Shown in pieces: positions 35,598 to 43,385 of a DNA stretch of 64,000 bases. The position numbers were made by a program, and so were the translations under genes. The stretch spans positions 1,178,001 to 1,242,000 of the forward strand of contig NZ_CP162005.1 of the NCBI RefSeq assembly GCF_040822065.1, read 5' to 3'. The stretch comes from Pedobacter sp. WC2423. GTDB lineage: Bacteria; Bacteroidota; Bacteroidia; Sphingobacteriales; Sphingobacteriaceae. The notes below the pieces were generated by a model. That model was not told the DNA's origin. It did not search any database and worked only from the letters and a program-made list of their open reading frames with translations. Numbering within the stretch: the stretch's first letter is position 1; each line of letters opens with the position of its first letter.

Positions 35598-35987
35598 CTA
35601 AGATTCTTCAGTTGAACGTTCCGCTCTGATTTTTTCTTTATGTTTTAGACCCCATTCGCTTAGGGCAGTGATTACTTCACGCAGCGAATGACTATAAGGG
35701 GCAAGTTCGTATTCAATACTTACAGGGTAAGTAGCCAAAACATTCCTATGGACAAAGCCATTCATCTCAAGCTCCTTTAGCTCTGCTGAAAGAACCCTGC
35801 CAGATATTCCGTCGACTAGTTTTAGTAATTCATTAAACCGCTTGCTCCTGCCAGAAAGTGCTATAATAATTCGGAGCTTCCATTTGCCGCCAATTGCGTA
35901 AAGCGCATCGCCGACGGGAGCGAGGCTTGCAGTACAACGTTCTGTCATTGATGCATCAAATTTCTGGAGTTCTTTTTCTTTGGCCAT
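35598..35987 (-). CDS. HxlR-family transcriptional regulator (QorR/YtfH-like)
   Basis: 129 residues, single winged-helix HxlR domain: IGGKWKLRIIIAL, RFNELLKLVDGISGRVLSAELKELE, then wing RNVLATYPVSIEYELAPYS. Cys18 (TERCTAS) lies where redox-sensing members (QorR, YodB) carry their reactive N-terminal cysteine. It is divergent from a QorB-like quinone reductase gene, the same arrangement as ytfH/ytfG in E. coli, so it most likely represses that gene until electrophiles or oxidants hit the cysteine. Palindromes in the shared promoter region are candidate operators. Confidence 0.92.
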   Translation of the reverse strand: MAKEKELQKFDASMTERCTASLAPVGDALYAIGGKWKLRIIIALSGRSKRFNELLKLVDGISGRVLSAELKELEMNGFVHRNVLATYPVSIEYELAPYSHSLREVITALSEWGLKHKEKIRAERSTEES

Positions 35988-36026
35988 AATAACTGTTCCA
36001 ATACCTCAATCTAAAAAGGACATTAA

Positions 36027-36078
36027 GTTACCTTTTGGTAACCAGTAATAAATTGTAACCAAAGTTATCATATGTTTG
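36027..36078 (+). promoter_or_regulatory. HxlR operator candidates and promoter
   Basis: Perfect palindrome GTTACC-TTTT-GGTAAC (36027-36042), a weaker GTAAC-CAAA-GTTAT (36055-36068) 27 bases on, then an exact TAnnTTTG box TATGTTTG (36071-36078). All lie between the divergent regulator and reductase genes. Confidence 0.55.
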
Positions 36079-36094
36079 CATACAAACAAATAGA

Positions 36095-36220
36095 TTGTGG
36101 AGATTAAAAAAGGCTAAAATTGTCATCACAAGTTGGCGGCCTTCTGGACTTATCATCTACGGTATCGTGCTTTTAGGAGCTGATATCCTACACTCAGTCC
36201 GTGAAGGCTTGAGCAAATGA
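36095..36220 (+). CDS. Possible 41-residue small membrane peptide
   Basis: TTG-started frame reading MWRLKKAKIVI..., with a hydrophobic stretch GLIIYGIVLLGADIL and a basic start, ending TGA at 36220. It begins 17 bases after the promoter box at 36071 and fills the otherwise long 5' region of the reductase gene. The non-ATG start and unknown family make it uncertain; it could also be a gene remnant. Confidence 0.3.
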   Translation: MWRLKKAKIVITSWRPSGLIIYGIVLLGADILHSVREGLSK

Positions 36221-36264
36221 AAATAGTTAAATATTAAGAAGATTAACAATACAATAATTAGAAT

Positions 36265-37140
36265 ATGAGCAAAATATTAGTGACAGGTGCAACAGGACAA
36301 TTAGGGTCGTCCCTAATCAATAAACTTCTTGAAAAAGTTTCCCCTGGGGAAATCACAGCATTGGTAAGAGATGAAAATAAAGCGGAGGCACTGAAAAATA
36401 AGGGAGTGCAGATCGTCGTTGGCAACTATGCTGATTATGCATCACTGGTAAAAGCATTTAAAGGAATTGACAAACTATATTTCATATCCAGCAGTGAAAT
36501 GATGAACCGCATCGAGCAGCATGAAAATGTTGTACAAGCGGCAGTTGAAGCCAAAGTTGGGCACATCTTCTATACCAGCGTACAGCGTAAGTCTGAAGAT
36601 GGTAGCTCACCAAGTGCCATTATCACAAACGACCATGTGAAAACAGATGAAATTATTAAACAATCTGAACTTACCTATACGATCCTAAGACATGGATTAT
36701 ATTCGGACATACTTCCAATGTTCATTGGGGATAAGGTCATCGAAACTGGAACAATATTTTTGCCGGCAGCCGATGGTAAAGCTGCATTTGCCAGCCGTAA
36801 GGACATGGCTGAGGCGGGAGCAATATTACTTACCACAAATGGGCATGAAAACAAAACTTACGAAATCAGTGGTGTCGATTCTCTGTCCTTCCACGATATT
36901 GCTGGTATATTAAGCGAACTTTCTGCGAATTCGATACAATACATTTCTCCATCTCCTGAGCAATACGTCGATCAGCTTAGAAGTTATGACGTACCGGAGC
37001 AGATGATACAGGGCGCTTCTAACCTTTGCGTGGGGATTGCACAGGCAGAATTCGATTTTCCATCTAACGACCTTCAAAATATTCTTGGCAGGAAACCAGA
37101 AACAGTTAAAGAGTTTTTAAAGGTTGCATACGGACTTTAA
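36265..37140 (+). CDS. NAD(P)H-dependent quinone reductase, QorB/NmrA type
   Basis: 291 residues, atypical short-chain dehydrogenase: nucleotide-binding GATGQLGSSLI at residue 8, VRDENKA after the second strand, YFISSSEMMNRIEQHENVV, and the C-terminal NmrA-like region (AFASRKDMAEAGAILL, YEISG). The family member QorB (YtfG) reduces quinones with NADPH. Divergence from an HxlR regulator supports a role in quinone or electrophile stress. Followed by repeat copy B. Confidence 0.92.
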   Translation: MSKILVTGATGQLGSSLINKLLEKVSPGEITALVRDENKAEALKNKGVQIVVGNYADYASLVKAFKGIDKLYFISSSEMMNRIEQHENVVQAAVEAKVGHIFYTSVQRKSEDGSSPSAIITNDHVKTDEIIKQSELTYTILRHGLYSDILPMFIGDKVIETGTIFLPAADGKAAFASRKDMAEAGAILLTTNGHENKTYEISGVDSLSFHDIAGILSELSANSIQYISPSPEQYVDQLRSYDVPEQMIQGASNLCVGIAQAEFDFPSNDLQNILGRKPETVKEFLKVAYGL

Positions 37141-37222
37141 TTATTTATTTTAATCACAAGCCTTTAAAGCAGTCATTTGGAACAAGGTCGAACGATTATT
37201 ACCGAAACGCATCAATAAAAAA

Positions 37223-37323
37223 AACTCTGATTTAAGATTTGCAGGGAAGGAGGTTTCCAAGGGTTTATACTCCAAGAGGGGATTAGCTCGTTACTCTCGC
37301 TGATCCCTTTTGGGGGAGGCTTC
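37223..37323 (+). repeat. Dispersed ~100-bp structured repeat, copy B
   Basis: Second copy of the element at 32524-32623, same orientation, one inserted G and a few substitutions. It lies 83 bases after the reductase stop. Conservation of the paired arms is visible in both copies. Confidence 0.9.
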
Positions 37324-37324
37324 A

Positions 37325-37443
37325 ACCAAAAATGCTTTTCGCTGCGCTCAATGGCAATTTTTTGTTTTTAATCAAGCCTTGCGCGAAGACGCGCAGAACT
37401 TGCTTTAAAACAAAAAATGCCACCCTGCGGGCAGCATTTTTGT
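37325..37443 (-). repeat. Long imperfect hairpin downstream of tRNA-Ser
   Basis: A near-palindromic ~120 bases: outer CCAAAAATGC pairs with GCATTTTTGTTTGG, GGCAATTTTTTGTTTT pairs with AAAACAAAAAATGCC, and the tip TGCGCG pairs with CGCGCA. It directly follows the tRNA 3' end on the minus strand and probably serves as terminator or processing structure. Confidence 0.65.
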
Positions 37444-37444
37444 T

Positions 37445-37534
37445 TGGCGGAGAGTGGGGGATTCGAACCCGCGGACCCTTTGACAAGTCAACAGTTTTCA
37501 AGACTGCCGCAATCGACCACTCTGCCAACTCTCC
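37445..37534 (-). tRNA. tRNA-Ser (anticodon TGA)
   Basis: Minus-strand type II tRNA. Acceptor GGAGAGT (37528-37534) pairs with ACTCTCC, discriminator G at 37448, and CCA is encoded (37445-37447). Anticodon loop CTTGAAA gives TGA; long variable arm (TTGACTTGTCAA region); T-loop GGTTCGAATCC. Confidence 0.96.
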
Positions 37535-37696
37535 GCGACAAAAGTACAAATAATGTTCATTTCTGCAAACAATGGCCCTGCATAATTGTTTAACAACCTC
37601 ATTATGAATTATAAAAAATGCAATTAAACCTTCAAAAACCTAATTTTGATGAATTTAAAGGCTGTTGAGTTTAATATTCTGATCTCTTATTTAATT

Positions 37697-37762
37697 GTTT
37701 GAATTTTGCAATTAACGGTTTGAATAGCGCAATTTCCCTAAAAACAGATACCGCTATATTTG
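37697..37762 (+). promoter_or_regulatory. AraC-type direct-repeat operator and promoter
   Basis: Two direct repeats GTTTGAATnnnGCAATT at 37697-37713 and 37718-37734, spaced exactly 21 bases (two helical turns), then an exact TAnnTTTG box TATATTTG (37755-37762) 23 bases before the AraC start. It suits autoregulation by the AraC protein. Confidence 0.6.
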
Positions 37763-37785
37763 TACAGAAAATTGCTTAAATTCAT

Positions 37786-38691
37786 ATGATGGATAAGACA
37801 CAAACATTAGAACACTTTTATCAGCAAAAGTTTAATAGTGTTCCCCAGACCTTACAGAATGGTGTAGGGCATTTTAATGTTTTTCGTATTGAAGATTGTC
37901 ACGGGCCAAATGCTACACCTGTTACCTACAGCCGCAGGGATTTCTATAAAGTTACCCTGGTACGTGGGGAGTATTTATATCATTATGCAGATAAAAGCTT
38001 AGTGGTCAAAGGCACAACTCTAATGTTTTTCAATCCTAATGTTCCATATACGGTACAGGCACTTTCTGAAAGTACTACCGGCTACTTCTGCATTTTTACA
38101 GAATCTTTTTTTACAGAGAAAATTCGTGGAAGCCTGAATGAACTGCCAATGTTTAGTATAGGAGGGAAGCCTGCTTATTTTTTAAACGATACACAGGAAC
38201 AATTTGTTGGTGGCATCTTTGAAAAAATGCTGGAGGAAATCAACTCTGATTACGTATTTAAATACGATCTGCTGCGTAATTATGTGACAGAATTAACGCA
38301 TTATGCGTTAAAATCCGAGCCTTCTGAAAGCTTATACCAACATCCAAATGCACAATCCAGGATAACCGCTGTATTTACTGAATTATTAGAACGTCAGTTT
38401 CCTATCGAAACACCTTCTCAAAGGTTTGCGCTTCGTTCTGCTAAAGACTTCGCAGAGCGACTTGCAGTACATGTAAATCATTTAAACAGGTCGATCAAGG
38501 TGACTACTGGTAAAACAACCACAGATCTGATCTCCGAGCGTGTATTAACGGAAGCTAAGTCTTTATTGAAACATACGGACTGGAACATTTCTGAAATTGG
38601 CTATTGTCTTGGTTTTGAGGAAGCTGCTCATTTCAATAACTTCTTTAAAAAACAAACAGCTTTTACACCAGGGCATTTCAGGAATGTTTGA
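37786..38691 (+). CDS. AraC-family transcriptional regulator
   Basis: 301 residues. The N-terminal cupin-like domain (residues ~25-150; YSRRDFYKVTLVRGEYLYHYADK, MFFNPNVPYTV) is followed by a C-terminal double HTH (DFAERLAVHVNHLNRSIKV; NISEIGYCLGFEEAAHFNN; FFKKQTAFTPGHFRN). The start may be ATG 37786 or the next codon (37789). The upstream 21-base direct repeats are probably its own binding site. No target gene is adjacent; the next plus-strand gene is beyond a terminator. Confidence 0.93.
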   Translation: MMDKTQTLEHFYQQKFNSVPQTLQNGVGHFNVFRIEDCHGPNATPVTYSRRDFYKVTLVRGEYLYHYADKSLVVKGTTLMFFNPNVPYTVQALSESTTGYFCIFTESFFTEKIRGSLNELPMFSIGGKPAYFLNDTQEQFVGGIFEKMLEEINSDYVFKYDLLRNYVTELTHYALKSEPSESLYQHPNAQSRITAVFTELLERQFPIETPSQRFALRSAKDFAERLAVHVNHLNRSIKVTTGKTTTDLISERVLTEAKSLLKHTDWNISEIGYCLGFEEAAHFNNFFKKQTAFTPGHFRNV

Positions 38692-38721
38692 TTTTGACAA
38701 TTCTAAAACAGACTAAGAAAT

Positions 38722-38756
38722 AAAAGGCCTGAACACATTGAATGTTCAGGCCTTTT
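38722..38756. terminator. Bidirectional terminator
   Basis: 14-bp perfect stem (AAAAGGCCTGAACA, 38722-38735 with 38743-38756) and a 7-base loop, with T-runs on both strands, between the convergent AraC and DinB genes. Confidence 0.9.
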
Positions 38757-38775
38757 AAATAAGAAGAAGATTTGT

Positions 38776-39276
38776 TTAGTCCATAGCAGGAATACCCATA
38801 TTTACCCATTCTTCTTTAGCCGGGCCGTATATGCCTGGCACCGGTAAACCTACCATACGCATAACAATGGTCATTTGCGCACGATGATGAGTCTGATGGG
38901 CGACAAATACAGATAATACTTGTCCTTTAGTCCATACCTGGCCATACATTTCTACTTGGTCACCTAAAGTAGAATCTGTCCATTTTGACTTTACTCTTTT
39001 CAACAGGAGTGTATTGTATTCCTGGTAAACCTTTATGATTTCTTCAAAGCTTTCTGGTATTGGCAGTCCGTCAAGCAAGTTTTCTGTCATCAAACCGGCG
39101 TGTGATCCCATTTCGGGTATAGTCTGGGTAATGTGCCAGGCTAACCTGTCCAATGTTCTTACATTTTCGTGGATTTTAATGGATTTAGTTTCATCCGTAA
39201 TGTTTTGGAATATTTGAAGTGTGCTATGCTCTTCGTTCTTCCAGTCATTTTCGAAATCTTCAATACTACGGTACAT
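38776..39276 (-). CDS. DinB-family metal-binding protein
   Basis: 166 residues, four-helix DinB/YfiT fold. The metal-binding histidine triad is visible as LAWHITQ (His48) and HQTHHRAQ (near residue 128-131). Members include thiol S-transferases and many proteins of unknown role; the substrate cannot be read here. It stands alone, between the terminator 38722-38756 and a divergent hypothetical gene. Confidence 0.9.
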   Translation of the reverse strand: MYRSIEDFENDWKNEEHSTLQIFQNITDETKSIKIHENVRTLDRLAWHITQTIPEMGSHAGLMTENLLDGLPIPESFEEIIKVYQEYNTLLLKRVKSKWTDSTLGDQVEMYGQVWTKGQVLSVFVAHQTHHRAQMTIVMRMVGLPVPGIYGPAKEEWVNMGIPAMD

Positions 39277-39435
39277 AGGGGTAAGGATTTAATTAGTGTT
39301 TTTCAAATTGCTTAATGGGTGGTAATTCCCGGTAAATAGGGTACGGGTTTAAGTGGTAACAATATAGGCATATTTGCATTTATCGTCTACAAAACAGGAA
39401 TATTTAAAAATATTACAAATTATTTTTGCAATTTA

Positions 39436-39467
39436 TTTGTATCAAGTCTAAATAATGTGAATATTTG
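39436..39467 (+). promoter_or_regulatory. Promoter (TTTG - 20 bp - aATATTTG)
   Basis: -33 TTTG at 39436-39439 and a -7 box matching TAnnTTTG in 7 of 8 positions at 39460-39467, with the canonical 20-base spacing, 14 bases before the ATG at 39482. Confidence 0.5.
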
Positions 39468-39481
39468 TGTTATAATCATAA

Positions 39482-39853
39482 ATGTTAATGCAAAACGTAG
39501 CCGTAGCACCTTCAGTTGAATTATTAGAAGTATTCCAAACCAGGAATGGATCTGTATCTCAGTCGGATTCTCAAAAATGCTGGTACGTTAATTTCGCAGG
39601 TCATCACAATCGTTTCGATTATCGTTCGATCATGAAACTTAGAAAAGCCATTTATGGTATCGATATCGAGGCTTTATTGCTAAATTCTGATAAAGCACCT
39701 GATCTTGAAATTGTTTTTATCTGCGCTTGTGATCATTGCTACGTATTAACCTTATTAGAGATTATAGCTTTCAAAGAACTCATAGAAGGCACATTTGTGA
39801 TGCTTGAACTTAACCGTATTTTACACGACAGAATTTATCGCCTCACAGCTTAA
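39482..39853 (+). CDS. Hypothetical protein, 123 residues
   Basis: Soluble protein with no signal peptide, starting MLMQNVAVAPSVELLEVFQ (ATG 39488 is an alternative). Features: YVNFAGHHNRFDYRSIMKLRKAIYGIDIEALLL and a CACDHCYVLTLLEIIAF segment with three close cysteines. I do not recognise the family. A well-spaced promoter lies directly upstream, and the ferritin gene follows 104 bases after its stop on the same strand with its own promoter-like box. The FD-RS-M-LR-A pattern in the first half looks like a small folded domain. Confidence 0.75.
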   Translation: MLMQNVAVAPSVELLEVFQTRNGSVSQSDSQKCWYVNFAGHHNRFDYRSIMKLRKAIYGIDIEALLLNSDKAPDLEIVFICACDHCYVLTLLEIIAFKELIEGTFVMLELNRILHDRIYRLTA

Positions 39854-39916
39854 GCTTCTTTAGACTTAGAATCTTTCCATATTTCTTTTAAATGCTATGA
39901 AATTGATTTATAGCAC

Positions 39917-39924
39917 TACTTTTG
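39917..39924 (+). promoter_or_regulatory. Promoter -7 box of ferritin (TACTTTTG)
   Basis: Exact TAnnTTTG match, 33 bases before the ferritin ATG. No clear -33 element. Confidence 0.5.
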
Positions 39925-39957
39925 TATACGATATAGGTAGTAATTAAAATCAATCAT

Positions 39958-40488
39958 ATGAAAGATATCATCCGCGTTAAGTGTTTGCTTTCTACAGAAG
40001 TAGAAAGACTCTTAAATCAACAGATAAAAAAAGAAGCTCAATCTTCATCCGCATATTTAGCAATGGCATCCTGGTGTAATCAGCATGGTTATGATTTCTC
40101 CTCTGACTATTTTTTCAAACAGTCGGACGAAGAAAGACAACACCAGCTTAAAATCTATAAATATGTTTTAGATATGGGTGGTACTGCTATTTCTCCTGAA
40201 GTTTCTAACATCAAAATTGAATATAACTCTTTCAGAGAAGTTTTCGAAGAAGCTTTAGATCAGGAAATCAGTGTAACTCAATCTTTGAAAAATATCGCAG
40301 CTAACTGCCATAAAGAACAGGATTATGTGACTGTTGAATTCTTAAACTGGTTCTTCAAAGAACAACGTGAAGAAGAATACAAAGCAAGACGTGCCCTTGA
40401 ATTGTTCGACGTTATCGGTGAAGAAGGTACTGGCAGATGGCAGATCGACAAACATGTTGGTGGCATTGTTTATGACAGCGAAGCATAG
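39958..40488 (+). CDS. ftnA: Ferritin
   Basis: 176 residues, non-heme ferritin of the FtnA type: four-helix bundle beginning VERLLNQQIKKEAQSSSAYLAMASWC. Ferroxidase residues include E in KKEAQSS, E-x-x-H in DEERQHQ and E in FLNWFFKEQREEE. It stores iron as a 24-subunit cage. The N terminus carries about seven residues (MKDIIRV) more than the shortest relatives; ATG 39958 is kept because no other start lies before LLSTEVERLL. A strong terminator follows. Confidence 0.96.
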   Translation: MKDIIRVKCLLSTEVERLLNQQIKKEAQSSSAYLAMASWCNQHGYDFSSDYFFKQSDEERQHQLKIYKYVLDMGGTAISPEVSNIKIEYNSFREVFEEALDQEISVTQSLKNIAANCHKEQDYVTVEFLNWFFKEQREEEYKARRALELFDVIGEEGTGRWQIDKHVGGIVYDSEA

Positions 40489-40511
40489 TTTGAACTAAAT
40501 ACAAATATATG

Positions 40512-40545
40512 AAACCGGTTATCACTACGATAACCGGTTTTTTTA
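40512..40545 (+). terminator. Ferritin terminator
   Basis: Stem AAACCGGTTAT / ATAACCGGTTT (40512-40522 with 40530-40540) followed by a T-run, 24 bases after the stop. Confidence 0.9.
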
Positions 40546-40666
40546 TGTCCTGAATTCAATACTTAAATGGGTTAGCTATTTCATAGCTTGATGTAATAGC
40601 TATATCTATTAACTAACTAATCCCATGAAAATGAACAGAATTAAATCCTGGGTGATTTGTGGAGCA

Positions 40667-41209
40667 CTAGTAGGTTAAACTACTGAGTCTTAATTCCGCT
40701 TCATCCAAATCTTCATCGTGATCTATGCAGAATACTTTAAAATCCGGTGTCTTAGGTATTTTCTGAAATTCTTCTGACTTGGTAAATTCTACTAATGTTT
40801 TAGAAAAATGCAACAAAAGATTCTCAGTTATTGCATTGTTTGGTTCCCCATCTTCATTCTCATCATCTTCATCCTGATCTTCATCATCACCAAATAATTC
40901 ATCCTCAGAAAGCGCATAATGAGTTGAAAAAGATTGATATTCCCAATCGCCGGTATTGTATCTCAATTCATTAATCTGTTTTTCGCTTTGATAAGAAGCT
41001 TTATACTTTCCACTTTGAGATTCTTCCAGGAGTGCTGAAAAAGCACTTTCTGTGTTAAAACATAAGTTTACCTCCGCATATTCTGCATTACAGTCAAATG
41101 CAAATGCATAAAAAACTTCATTTGGATGCTCCGCTAAAAAATTGCTCACTTCAGTTTTTGTGAAAGCCAGCAATTCTTCTTGTATTTTATTGTAATCTAT
41201 TTCTTGCAT
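40667..41209 (-). CDS. DUF4303-family protein
   Basis: 180 residues, soluble and very acidic, with a D/E-rich run near residues 106-120. The pattern EVFYAFAFDCNAEYAEVNLCFNTE near residue 30 and a DWEYQ segment fit DUF4303, a family of unknown function often near toxin-immunity genes in other bacteria. No toxin gene is near here. Its 3' end overlaps, tail to tail, a 17-codon plus-strand frame (40625-40678, MKMNRIKSWVICGALVG) that looks like a cut-off signal sequence. Confidence 0.75.
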   Translation of the reverse strand: MQEIDYNKIQEELLAFTKTEVSNFLAEHPNEVFYAFAFDCNAEYAEVNLCFNTESAFSALLEESQSGKYKASYQSEKQINELRYNTGDWEYQSFSTHYALSEDELFGDDEDQDEDDENEDGEPNNAITENLLLHFSKTLVEFTKSEEFQKIPKTPDFKVFCIDHDEDLDEAELRLSSLTY

Positions 41210-41492
41210 AAGTTTAATTTTATTTAAGCGTATATGTTTTCAAACGACACGTTTCTTATTTTATGATACCAATAAAATAAGAGACATAAAATACTAACTA
41301 TATTCTGTAAATTAACATTACGTTCTTATACTGGAATGAATATTTAATCTGGAATCTGTACTTAAAGAGCAATAAATAATACATTTTTCATTTGTAAATA
41401 GTTAATAATCTATTGGTTGTAGTAATGTTTTGATCTTTTGAAAACCAAAGGTATACCATCTGTCGTAAATGTGATTAAATATCAAAACTCAG

Positions 41493-42071
41493 ATGAAAAA
41501 AACATTTATATCAGCATTTGCTTTAGTAGCTATCGCTTTTGCTTCACAAACTCAAGTTCAGGCACAATCAAAAATGAAGATGTCTGGCGGCACAAAAATG
41601 GTAGGTGGTGCAGCAATGTATCCTGCAAAAGACATTATTGATAATGCGGTAAATTCTAAAGACCACACGACACTGGTTGCTGCTGTTAAAGCCGCCGGGC
41701 TTGTTGAAACGCTAAAAGGCGCTGGCCCGTTTACTGTATTTGCACCCACTAACGAGGCTTTTGATAAATTGCCAAAAGGTACTGTAGCGACTTTAGTAAA
41801 ACCTGAAAACAAAGCAGCCTTGACTAAAATTCTTACTTACCACGTTGTTGCTGGTAAAATGGATAGCAAAGCCATTGCAGCTGCCATCAAAAAAGGAAAA
41901 GGGAAAGCTGAGCTGACTACTGTTGAAGGTGGAAAACTCTGGGCCTGGATGCAAGGTAAAAAGTTAGTACTGAAAGATGAAAAAGGTGGAATGAGTACAG
42001 TAACTATTGCTGATGTTTATCAGAAAAATGGGGTGATTCATGTTGTAAATACTGTATTAATGCCAAAATAG
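41493..42071 (+). CDS. Secreted fasciclin-domain protein
   Basis: 192 residues. Signal peptide MKKTFISAFALVAIAFAS with cleavage near VQAQS, then one fasciclin (FAS1) domain: H1 motif GPFTVFAPTNEAFDKLP and H2-type YHVVAGKMDS, ending NGVIHVVNTVLMPK. FAS1 proteins are extracytoplasmic adhesion or stress-related proteins. It stands alone and is followed by a terminator. The 280 bases upstream hold no other gene. Confidence 0.94.
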   Translation: MKKTFISAFALVAIAFASQTQVQAQSKMKMSGGTKMVGGAAMYPAKDIIDNAVNSKDHTTLVAAVKAAGLVETLKGAGPFTVFAPTNEAFDKLPKGTVATLVKPENKAALTKILTYHVVAGKMDSKAIAAAIKKGKGKAELTTVEGGKLWAWMQGKKLVLKDEKGGMSTVTIADVYQKNGVIHVVNTVLMPK

Positions 42072-42087
42072 ATTAAGCTATATTTAT

Positions 42088-42127
42088 ATCAGAAAAGCCT
42101 CTTAATTTATTTAGGGGCTTTTCTGAT
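42088..42127 (+). terminator. Terminator after fasciclin gene
   Basis: ATCAGAAAAGCC pairs with GGCTTTTCTGAT around a loop of about 16 bases that extends the stem with G-T pairs, 17 bases after the stop. Confidence 0.8.
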
Positions 42128-42179
42128 TATTAATGTAAGGTTTTCTGTATTTAAGAGACTAAATGATAAAAAGAAGATT

Positions 42180-42683
42180 ATGAAAATTATATTAAGTTCC
42201 GCAATTCTGTTATTGTTCTTTTACACTGGCTATGGTCAAAGTAAAATCGCAAAAAACCCTTATTACTCCAGAACAGACACTACGGTATTAAAAGTAAGTA
42301 ATGCAGTTTGGAAAAAAATACTTCCTGCTGAGCTTTACGCAGTTGCAAGAACAGGAGCAACCCAGCAAGCCTTTACAGGAAGTCTTTGGAATTCTGAACG
42401 CAGAGGAATGTACTATTGTGCGGTTTGTGGAAATGCCTTATTTAAGTCTGATGCAAAGTTTGCAAGTACTTGCGGATGGCCAAGCTTTTTCGAACCAATA
42501 AGAACTAAAAGTACGATTTACAAAGTAGATAATTCTCTAGGTATGGAAAGGACCGAAGTTCTTTGCGCACGTTGTAATTCACACCTTGGACATATCTTTG
42601 ATGACGGGCCAGCGCCAACACATAAACGTTTCTGTATGAATTCTGTATCTCTTGACTTTGTACCTGATGGTTTAGGTAAATAA
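42180..42683 (+). CDS. msrB: Secreted peptide-methionine (R)-S-oxide reductase
   Basis: 167 residues with a signal peptide (IILSSAILLLFFYTGYG), so it acts in the periplasm. MsrB core: AVCGNALF and CARCNSHLGHIF (two CxxC pairs that bind Zn), TCGWPSF, and the catalytic Cys in RFCMNSVSLDF. It repairs methionine-R-sulfoxide in proteins. Close to a fasciclin gene and convergent with the GNAT gene 10 bases away. Confidence 0.95.
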   Translation: MKIILSSAILLLFFYTGYGQSKIAKNPYYSRTDTTVLKVSNAVWKKILPAELYAVARTGATQQAFTGSLWNSERRGMYYCAVCGNALFKSDAKFASTCGWPSFFEPIRTKSTIYKVDNSLGMERTEVLCARCNSHLGHIFDDGPAPTHKRFCMNSVSLDFVPDGLGK

Positions 42684-42693
42684 TACTAATTTT

Positions 42694-43119
42694 TCAGGAA
42701 GAAACCGGCCGTGAAAAATGCATGCTGGTAATGATATATTTATGATTTAAATATAACCGGTGTGCATCATTTCTGGTAGGGCCACTATCCAGTTCTACTT
42801 TATTCATACCTGCTGTTTCCGCTTCTTTATGGATATATCCGAGTAAAGAAGCTGCGTAACCTTTGCCACGGTATTGAGGTAAAGTAAACAGATCATCGAT
42901 ATAGATCGTTTTTCCAGTAAAAAGTTTCTGGATATAGCGGTATCCTGCAAAGCCTGCAATTTCTCCATTATCAATGATATAGATTAAATTAAAGCCATCT
43001 TTCATCATTTCTGATAATTCGTGCTGGTAAGTATCCTCAAGCAAATTAGTACGAAAAGTACTTAGAATGTTCCAGAATCCGGATAATTCATCTGTTGGTT
43101 TTAAAGTTAATATTTCCAT
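42694..43119 (-). CDS. GNAT-family N-acetyltransferase
   Basis: 141 residues with the acetyl-CoA-binding motif LPQYRGKGYAASLL (R/Q-x-x-G-x-G/A) near residue 82 and the preceding strand TIYIDDLFTL. The substrate cannot be told. It is convergent with msrB with no clear terminator between them. Confidence 0.92.
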   Translation of the reverse strand: MEILTLKPTDELSGFWNILSTFRTNLLEDTYQHELSEMMKDGFNLIYIIDNGEIAGFAGYRYIQKLFTGKTIYIDDLFTLPQYRGKGYAASLLGYIHKEAETAGMNKVELDSGPTRNDAHRLYLNHKYIITSMHFSRPVSS

Positions 43120-43385
43120 TTTTTAGTTGTTTTTGAGGTTATATTTCTTTGGATAGGTAATTATCCAGACTCCATTTCATTTTCTATTGATTTGATAAAT
43201 CAAAATTAGCCTGCAATCTTAGCTTATTCATGTACCAGTTCTGGCTAATTGAATAGTCCAGAATAATAAAGGAATTAGTCATAAACTTTACCGGGATAAA
43301 GAAATTTGTATCTTTAAAATCTTCGATTCAAGCCGAATTCAAGCTTTTCAGCAGGTTCTTATTATAAATTTACAGCTTAAAACAA

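Noticed and set aside
37322..37549. Open frames on both strands across the tRNA-Ser and hairpin region
   Set aside because: They translate the tRNA and the palindrome; no independent coding evidence.
40667..41209. Toxin-immunity pair involving the DUF4303 protein
   Set aside because: No polymorphic toxin or second small gene is adjacent.
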